Assembly (NCBI GenBank): GCA_030737875.1
Contig: CM060922.1
Span: 755,419,603 to 755,483,602 of the forward strand
Reading direction: 5' to 3'
DNA length: 64,000 nucleotides
Origin: Allium sativum
Lineage: Eukaryota > Streptophyta > Magnoliopsida > Asparagales > Amaryllidaceae
Below, one piece after another: positions 57,046 to 64,000 of the stretch. The notes beneath the pieces are model-generated. The model had not been told where the DNA came from, ran no database searches, and worked only from the letters and a program-made list of their open reading frames with translations. Position 1 is the first letter of the stretch. Each line of letters starts with the position of its first letter. Made by a program: the position numbers and the translations under genes.

Positions 57046-60000
57046 TGTAGTGATCCTCTTCTCGGTCGATCCAAATCGATCGTTAAAGCGACTTATATCG
57101 AACCGAAAAGACGGATACGCTAACTTTGGACGCACAACACATCAGAACAAACAACATAAGACTTTTATAAACATCATAATAATGTTACATCAGAGTACAT
57201 AATATCAGAGTATCAAAAATAATATATAGTGGAAAATAAATTTATAATAAATGTGTTACAATGCAGTGGGAACAAATAAACTAATACAGCGGAAGACTAT
57301 TAATGCTCTGGACACAACTTTAAGCTTCAATCCAAAATCCTGCTAAATTAAATAATCTACAAAACTACTAGTTGCCCATGTGGAAAATATGGGCACCCAG
57401 AGTTTAGGGGATAACAATAAACTCCGAGTCAGTCATGGGACTGGTGTGAGAACTAAAATCAGTTATTAAAATTTTACTTCAAAGCGAGTCATATCATTGG
57501 ACCATGCCATATGTCGCGGAACGGGTTTCCTCCCAAGAATACCATAAACAAACTATGCCAATAATAGATATATGAATCTACAATGCATCATACAACATGC
57601 AATTTTCCAATCTACCCATTTAGGCTTAAACCCTAAACTTAGATTCTTGAAATCTAATTCTCTTTACAGAAATTATTCCTTTGGACTTTATTCCTGATTC
57701 TTTTTTCAAATCATTTGAAATACATATCTAGCTTTATATCAAAGTAGATTTCACTTCGGGATCTCAAACTAAAATCTTGGAAATATGAATTCCAAAATAT
57801 CACGATGCATACAAACAAGTATGCAACCAAATATCGGTGAAACAACCCAAACTCGCCCTTACGGGAAAGCCCAGATTGCGTTGAGAAAACGACAAATCAG
57901 AACACAAATAATAGAACATTTCATTGCTGTTACAACAATTTACATCAGAGTACAAGAATATAACAGAGTATGAATAAATAATATACATCAAAAAAATATC
58001 AGAGATTAAAATTACATTAGCAGTGGAAAAATAATACATAACACAACTGTAAGAAATACACGGATACAGAGCGTTTCGAATATAGCTCCAGCTGTAAAGC
58101 CAGGATCCTGAAAAAGAAATATCTGCAAAGACCAAAACTACTAGCTGCCGTGTGGACCCCTTAGACAAGGAAAATGGTACTACCTTACCAACTCAATATA
58201 TATATATATATACACACACACATGTACCTCCCACGATGGAGCGGGCTACACTAACGATGCACAATACCACGCCCTCAGGGACTACACCGCCATCTCGCCC
58301 ATACTTTTAGTCGTCTGGGTTACCCGAATTTTTAGCCACATACTAAATCGTTTTTATATCCCGAAGTAGGGAAAATCGTTTCACAACATAATAATCACAA
58401 GTACTTTCAAACTATAGTACTTCACATCAGCAACTCACACATATGATCAGTCACTATTAATCACATTACCTTTGAGCTCGTACATCTCAAGAAGGGTGTT
58501 AAGAAAGAGAATAAATTCTTTGCCACCAAACAGATATATCATCAATAGCATCTAATCAGTTATGTGTTGAACTACAATGTAAACCATAATACTTTTCCAA
58601 ATCATTTTAGAAACAGGGTTTAGCCCTCGAAATCCTTTCTGTTTTATAAAACATTTTTATAAAACATTCCCTGTCGAAAATCGGGAATACCTTTCTTTTC
58701 ACTTAATAAAATATCTTTACAAAATCATTCATTAATTTTGAAATAAACAACATCGCCACACATCTTATAGTCAAATCGTGAAGTGTTTCACAAGATGTCA
58801 GCATACAAATATTTATACTCAACCCAATGCTAAATGTAAAAGCATATTTCCTCATAAACTGGTCGAGCACAATTCAAGCAAACAATCAATCATAATCAAT
58901 ATCAATAACCAAGTATATTTTGTTTATGCCACATCTCATGTTTTGGTAAATTTAATCACCATTCATACATTCAAATCGAATTAAAGATTTACTAAAACTC
59001 TTCTTAGTTTTAATCTCTAAAATTCATTACTTAATGATTGATCAACTTTCTGGAAATTAATCCTGCTTTTAACAGGGTTAAATAACCAATGTTATTGAAA
59101 ACACAGTTCACAATAAACCCAAATCAACTTCAATTCAAATGGAATCTACATGGAAACCATAACAATATATAATCGATATAAATTTCTGTATCAAACTAAA
59201 ATTATAAATGGAATAACAGCAAAGCCTTTTAAATTCCATAAGTAGTAACATTCTTCCTTTACAGAAGCTCATCTCGATTATCACTAAGTCAAACTCCATT
59301 CAATTCCAATTTCTTATATTGAATTGGAAAATTTTACTTTGGAAAATTTCTATTAATCTTATTTATACGATTATAAATTTCAAATCATATCTTCACTATT
59401 AATTGGGTTAAAGAATGACTATTATTTAAAACATTGTTCACTATAAACCCCAAAATCCAATTTGATTAAATATAAGGCTCTAAATAGAAATTATATCAGC
59501 TTATATTCAATATCAAATTCTGAAACAAACAGGTATCGTATTGGGAATAACGATATTTATATCTTCCAAATTCCTCCTCAATATCCGTAATCACGGAATC
59601 CAATATCAAAACATTCCCAAGACTATTTCCAATCAAATCCATTCCAATTTATTCGTTGGAAAATTCTGGTTATTTTAAAACCCCTTTTTCAAATCCGATT
59701 TATTTATTTAAAACATTGGACTATTATTCTAGTTATTAACTAGTTCATATTGATAAAAATATATTTTTTTCTTTTCAAATATGGAACTTTTCATTCAAAA
59801 ATCTATCCAAATCATTTATCAAGATTTTACACAATTTTTTCATATTTTTAATAATTTAAAGCCTTTACAGTCGGTTTCCAATATCGGCCACCGAACTGCA
59901 TCCATAACGATTTTTTCTGAAATTCAATTGGATATAATTTGAAATCCAACCATTCAAATTTAAATCTCTTATATTCATTGGAAAGATCTTTTCAATGCGA

Positions 60001-62578
60001 ACCCAAGACTTTGGTTTTAGGAAAATCTGACGGTCGGATCTCTCGTTACATCAATTTGAAGTTAATGGTTGAAATTCGCGAACGGTCGTTACGTGGCGCG
60101 TTCTATTCAAACCATATATATATATCATCGATTTTTATTAAAATCGTATTTTATAAATTCGTTTATAAATTCATTTGAAAACGATTTCAACTTCATTTTC
60201 AATTTTAAATCAAAATTGAACATTCCATTACATGACAATTTTGTATAGTGCATATATATGATAAAAATTATATTTTTAACAATCCAATAATTATTCCATT
60301 ACATGACAATTTTATATATCTCATGTATAAGCTAAAAATAATATTTTTAGCGAACAAATATTTATTTCATTACAAGACCATTTTATATATCGCATATATA
60401 CGTTAAAAATTATATTTTTAACAAACAAATAATTATTCCACAACACAATCAATCTTATCGCATTTCGTTTCTATACAACGCATATATATGTTATATAACG
60501 CACTTATATTTTTCACATCACATATATATTTGTCACATCGCATATATATATATATATACATATATATAATTATATTTCACATCGCATATATATATATATT
60601 CCATATAGCATATATATTTTTATTTTCCATTTCACAACACAATATAGTCAATTTAATCATCCATGTAAATAAATACTCAACAACCAAATGCCATTTACGG
60701 CGCCACAAATATCCATCTGCGGAGTATGAAATGCGAGTGTGGCTAATATCCATACATCGCTTCAATTAAAATGATTTATGTAGAGTTCATGTGTGGAACC
60801 CTAAAAATAAATAACATAACAAAAATAATTTTAGTGAGAGAGTTCTCACTGATGGTTTCCACTCCACCAAAAATTGAGACGAGCTCCAAATCACTCCAAA
60901 TTAGTTTAATTGCAAAGCTCTCGTCGATACGGTTCCAATGGATCCGGTTTCTCTGAATTTCGAGTTCGTATGAAGAAGTTACGTATTTTACAAGTTGTAT
61001 ACAATCAAAACATCATTAACATTTAAAACAATAATAAATTAACTAAATTAATTACCCTCATTTCTCCCTAATCTCCTTCTCCCCCATGAAGAACACGCTG
61101 TAAACGTAGAAGTGCATTCCTCCATTTCCATGACTTCCCAATGTAATTTCTCCCTCGTTTCTCCATTAAACTTCAAACTGAAGCTACCATTCCCTTTCTC
61201 TTCAGCTTCTCTTCAATTCCATCATCACCAACTCGTGCTCGAGTCCCCCACAAAAATCAAGTCTCCAGCCTCAATGACACTATTCGTGTACAGACATCGC
61301 AACTTTTTATTCTCATTTTCACCCAAAAATTCGCACTAGCTGCTATTCTGTGCTCTCATTCCAAATCTAACAACCAAAACTCACATCGTTGCTTGAATCT
61401 CCTGAAATACGGAACCCTAGTTCGCTGCCCCATTTTTGAACATCAGAAAATGCATCGCCTCTTATAATATATGTATAGAATCGAAGCTCTCTACTCAAGG
61501 ATTGTAAAGATATATATCTTGTAATTTTCAAACAAGTATTGATTTTGTTTTTTGAATTTTAAAGCTCACGTTTTCATTAAGCAAATGAAGAATGATGGCG
61601 ACGTGCACTTTTTGACTGAGAGAAAAGGAATAAGGTTTTGACTAGGTTAAAGATATTATACAGGATAGGGAAAAATTATTTTTTATATTGATTATTATAT
61701 TTAATATACTTATTTTCATCATTTAAAAATCTGTGTGGTCACATACGGATCCCGTTTTCAATGAAAATTGGCATGCAGCTAATCTCTGACATTACGGACC
61801 CAACGAAATTAGTTTCATCGAATTTCGAGTCCATATGTACAAACACCAAATTTTTATAGTCAAAATATTATCTATTTTTCATTTTAAAAATCACGTTCGG
61901 CCACATACTAAGTCTAACAATCACGAAACTTATATTCTTACCATTATTCGAAATTATGAATCCAATAAAAAAAAGTTTCGTCGAATTCCGAGGTCGTCTC
62001 AATAATGTTCCTTTGTAAAATTGTTCAAATTAGCTTCAAAAATGCGATTTTAGCGTACCTTTTTCTTCTTGTTCGCCCAAACGCTAAGTTAAAAAATTAT
62101 GCCCTTTTGGATTTAACCGTTATTTGACGATACGAATCTTAAAAAGGTGGAATCGAACTTCGAGATTGTCTCAATAATGTTCCTTTGTAAAATGACTGCT
62201 TATTTTTGAACAAATGACTTTGCTTCGCACGACCACATATTGACTCCGTTCGACGCGCATTTTGGAAATCAACAATGATTTGTCATTATGAATCCAAAAA
62301 AAATTATCTCATCGAATTCTGAGCTTCCTAGCAAAATCTCACTTTTTAAGGGCTATGCGATATTTCTAAAAATTGAATTTTTAAAATTTTCAAAAACAAA
62401 GCTTATAAATCAATTTAGTAATTTTACTTGGTTTGTTTTAAGTCAAATAAAATATAAAAACTAATTTTAAAATTATTCTCAAATTTTATTTAGCAAAATA
62501 ACCAATTTACATTCACAAATTCCCTAAAATAGCTTAAATCTAAATTTTAAATTGGTTCAGAAATTCCGGGTTGTTACA
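57046..62578 (-). repeat. Long LTR, or nested LTRs, of a deletion-derivative element
   Basis: 57046-57672 repeats at 63366-64000 (window end). Ends are TGTAGTGATCC at 57046 and GGGTTGTTACA at 62578, an inverted TG...CA pair. A polypurine tract follows 62578, so this is the 3' LTR of a minus-strand element, 5.5 kb if single. However, a second LTR-type terminus (TGAAACAACCC) lies at 57838, and the 800 bp after it resembles the first 800 bp (ACATCAGAGTAC, then a GTGGAAAA or CGGAAAA block). So an inner LTR 57838-62578 joined or nested in the outer one is equally possible. No genes inside; AT-rich with microsatellites at 58198-58220 and 60540-60600. Confidence 0.7.
60222..60440. repeat. Three tandem copies of a 71-bp AT-rich unit
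   Basis: Copies begin ATTCCATTACATGACAATTT at 60222 and 60293, and ATTTCATTACAAGACCATTT at about 60364. Each contains a TATATTTTTAAC or TATTTTTAGC segment. Confidence 0.85.
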
Positions 62579-62595
62579 ATCTCCCCCACTTAAAA
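62579..62595 (-). other. Polypurine tract
   Basis: Minus strand TTTTAAGTGGGGGAGAT, adjoining the LTR start TGTAACAACCC. Confidence 0.8.
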
Positions 62596-63346
62596 TCTTT
62601 TCGTCCTCGAAAAGGAACGGAGCTGAAAGTTGTTTAACTAACCAACTCAACTTTCATTCTTCCTTTCATTCTTCAACTTTTCAGTTTCTAAAATTTTTCT
62701 AATTTCTCAAAAAATTGGCTAACACCCTAAATTTCTGAAAAATTTCGCCATAACCTCCTTTGTACGGGCTGATCGGTAAAACTGCAACTTGCCTCACACG
62801 GCCCTCAACAGTCGAAAAGAAAAAGAAAAAGCCAAGAGATTTGCCAATAGGCTCATAAAATCATCAAATCCAATTAATATAGTAAACATGTACTATTTGT
62901 CGAGCATACAATTTTATTCCTCTTCTTAGCTTCCATGCTATGACTTGTTCATTATGTACACATGTACATATATGCAATTCTAATCAATTTTCAGTTCAGT
63001 TCAATATTTGATTCGATTTGGCTAAATTTACCTTTCATTCTCTTATTGGTTTTATTATTCCAATATTTTAATTAGTTGAACTAATAATCACACACCACAA
63101 CCAACAATCCGTTGGTTAATTAGCTTTTCAAATATATATCTTTTATATAGTCCAAAAATCATATTTTCTAAGATCGGATTATATATATAATCACAAACAC
63201 GTTAATTATAAACTTGTCCTCAACTCATTGTAGGGCATTTCTAACCTCATCTCTAACGAGTTTCTCATTCTAGGATATTACTAATCCTACCTCTGATGAG
63301 TCTTTCATCCTATTCTAACGAGTTTTACCACAAAGATTTGAGTTAA
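62596..63346 (-). other. Short internal region of the deletion-derivative element
   Basis: Only about 750 bp lie between polypurine tract and primer-binding site. No gag or pol motif is visible. It includes CTAACGAGTTT/CTGATGAGT-type short repeats at 63240-63320. Confidence 0.7.
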
Positions 63347-63363
63347 CCAAAGCTTCGATACCA
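63347..63363 (-). other. Primer-binding site (Met tRNA-like)
   Basis: Minus strand TGGTATCGAAGCTTTGG, two bases from the LTR end CTACA; its first part is close to TGGTATCAGAGC. Confidence 0.75.
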
Positions 63364-63365
63364 TA

Positions 63366-64000
63366 TGTAGCGACCCTCCTTCTCGGTCGATCCAAATCGA
63401 TCATCAAACCGACTTAAATTGAATCAAAAAGACAGATACGCTAACTTTGGGCGCACAACACATCAGAACAAACAACAGAAGACTTTTATAAACATCATAA
63501 TAATGTCACATCAAAGTACAGAATATCAGAGTATCGAAAATAATATACAGCGGAAAATAAATTTACAATAAATGTAATACAATGCAACGGAAACAAATAA
63601 ACTAACACAAAGGAAGACTATCAATGCTCTGAACACAGCTTTTAGCTTTGATCCAGAATCCTGCTAAATGAAATAATCTGCAAAACCAAAACTACTAGTT
63701 GTTCGTGTGAAAAATGTGGGCACCCAAAGTTTAGGTAAAAACAATAAACTCCGAGTCAGTCATGGGACTGGTGTGAGAACTAAAAACAGTTATTAAAATT
63801 TTACTTCAAAGTGAGTCATATCATTGGACCACACCATATGTCGCGGAACGGGTTTCCTCCCAAGAATACCATAAACAAACCACGCCAATAACAGACATAT
63901 GGATCTACAATGCATCATACAACATGCAATTTTCGAATCTACCCATTTAGGCTTAAACCCCAAACTTAGATTCTTGAAATCCAATTCTCTTTACAGAAAT
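63366..64000 (-). repeat. 5' LTR of the same element, cut by the window end
   Basis: Begins TGTAGCGACCC and matches 57046-57672 with scattered substitutions and small indels. Continues past the window. Confidence 0.9.

Noticed and set aside
60488..60769. ORFs at 60.5-60.8 kb
   Set aside because: Ile-Tyr repeats from an AT microsatellite inside an LTR.

Overview
This is a stretch of plant nuclear genome, most likely from a eudicot. It is AT-rich, the gene fragments contain spliceosomal introns, and nearly everything recognisable is a plant transposable element (TE): Ty1/copia, Ty3/gypsy of the Tat type, CACTA and PIF/Harbinger. The only gene that looks intact and functional is a small one on the minus strand at 31444-31761. 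It encodes a secreted CLE signalling-peptide precursor ending in RIVPSGPNPLHH.

Layout. 1-3 kb: intergenic DNA and a decayed PIF/Harbinger transposase. 3.0-8.5 kb: a full-length copia element with 5-bp target-site duplications (TSDs) CTGTC, followed by an older inverted copia pol remnant up to 10.6 kb. 12.2-17.7 kb: a CACTA element (TSD TTT) carrying pieces of a mitochondrial carrier gene and a SKI2-type RNA helicase gene. It is itself invaded by a second CACTA element (12547-14695, TSD AAA) that carries pieces of a Tudor-domain splicing factor (SPF30-like). 18-30.4 kb: unpaired CACTA ends, exons of an importin-5-like gene, a 7.4-kb non-autonomous LTR element (TSD AGGTA) inserted inside one of those exons, and an array of palindromic repeats. 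31.4-31.8 kb: the CLE gene.

33.6-46.2 kb: a complete but mutated Tat-type gypsy element on the minus strand (TSD GAAAG). It has gag, protease, RT, an extra archaeal-type RNase H and integrase, plus a long antisense ORF between pol and its 3' LTR. 46.2-50.1 kb: AT-rich intergenic DNA. 50.6-54.8 kb: a third CACTA element (TSD CTC) with a second palindromic array and two or more exons of a GINT1-like glycosyltransferase. It interrupts a small ORF on the minus strand. 54.8-57.0 kb: the 5' half of another Tat-type gypsy element. 57.0-64.0 kb: nested long LTRs of a deletion-derivative element that runs off the window.

The recurring theme is gene-fragment capture by CACTA elements. At least five different host genes (mitochondrial carrier, SKI2-like helicase, SPF30-like, importin-5-like, GINT1-like) are represented by partial, exon-intron-preserving copies. 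Four lie inside elements with defined ends and TSDs; the importin-5 pieces lie next to unpaired CACTA ends. Three unrelated sets of tandem palindromic (hairpin-forming) repeats also occur, two of them associated with CACTA elements. No rRNA, tRNA or CRISPR feature was found.
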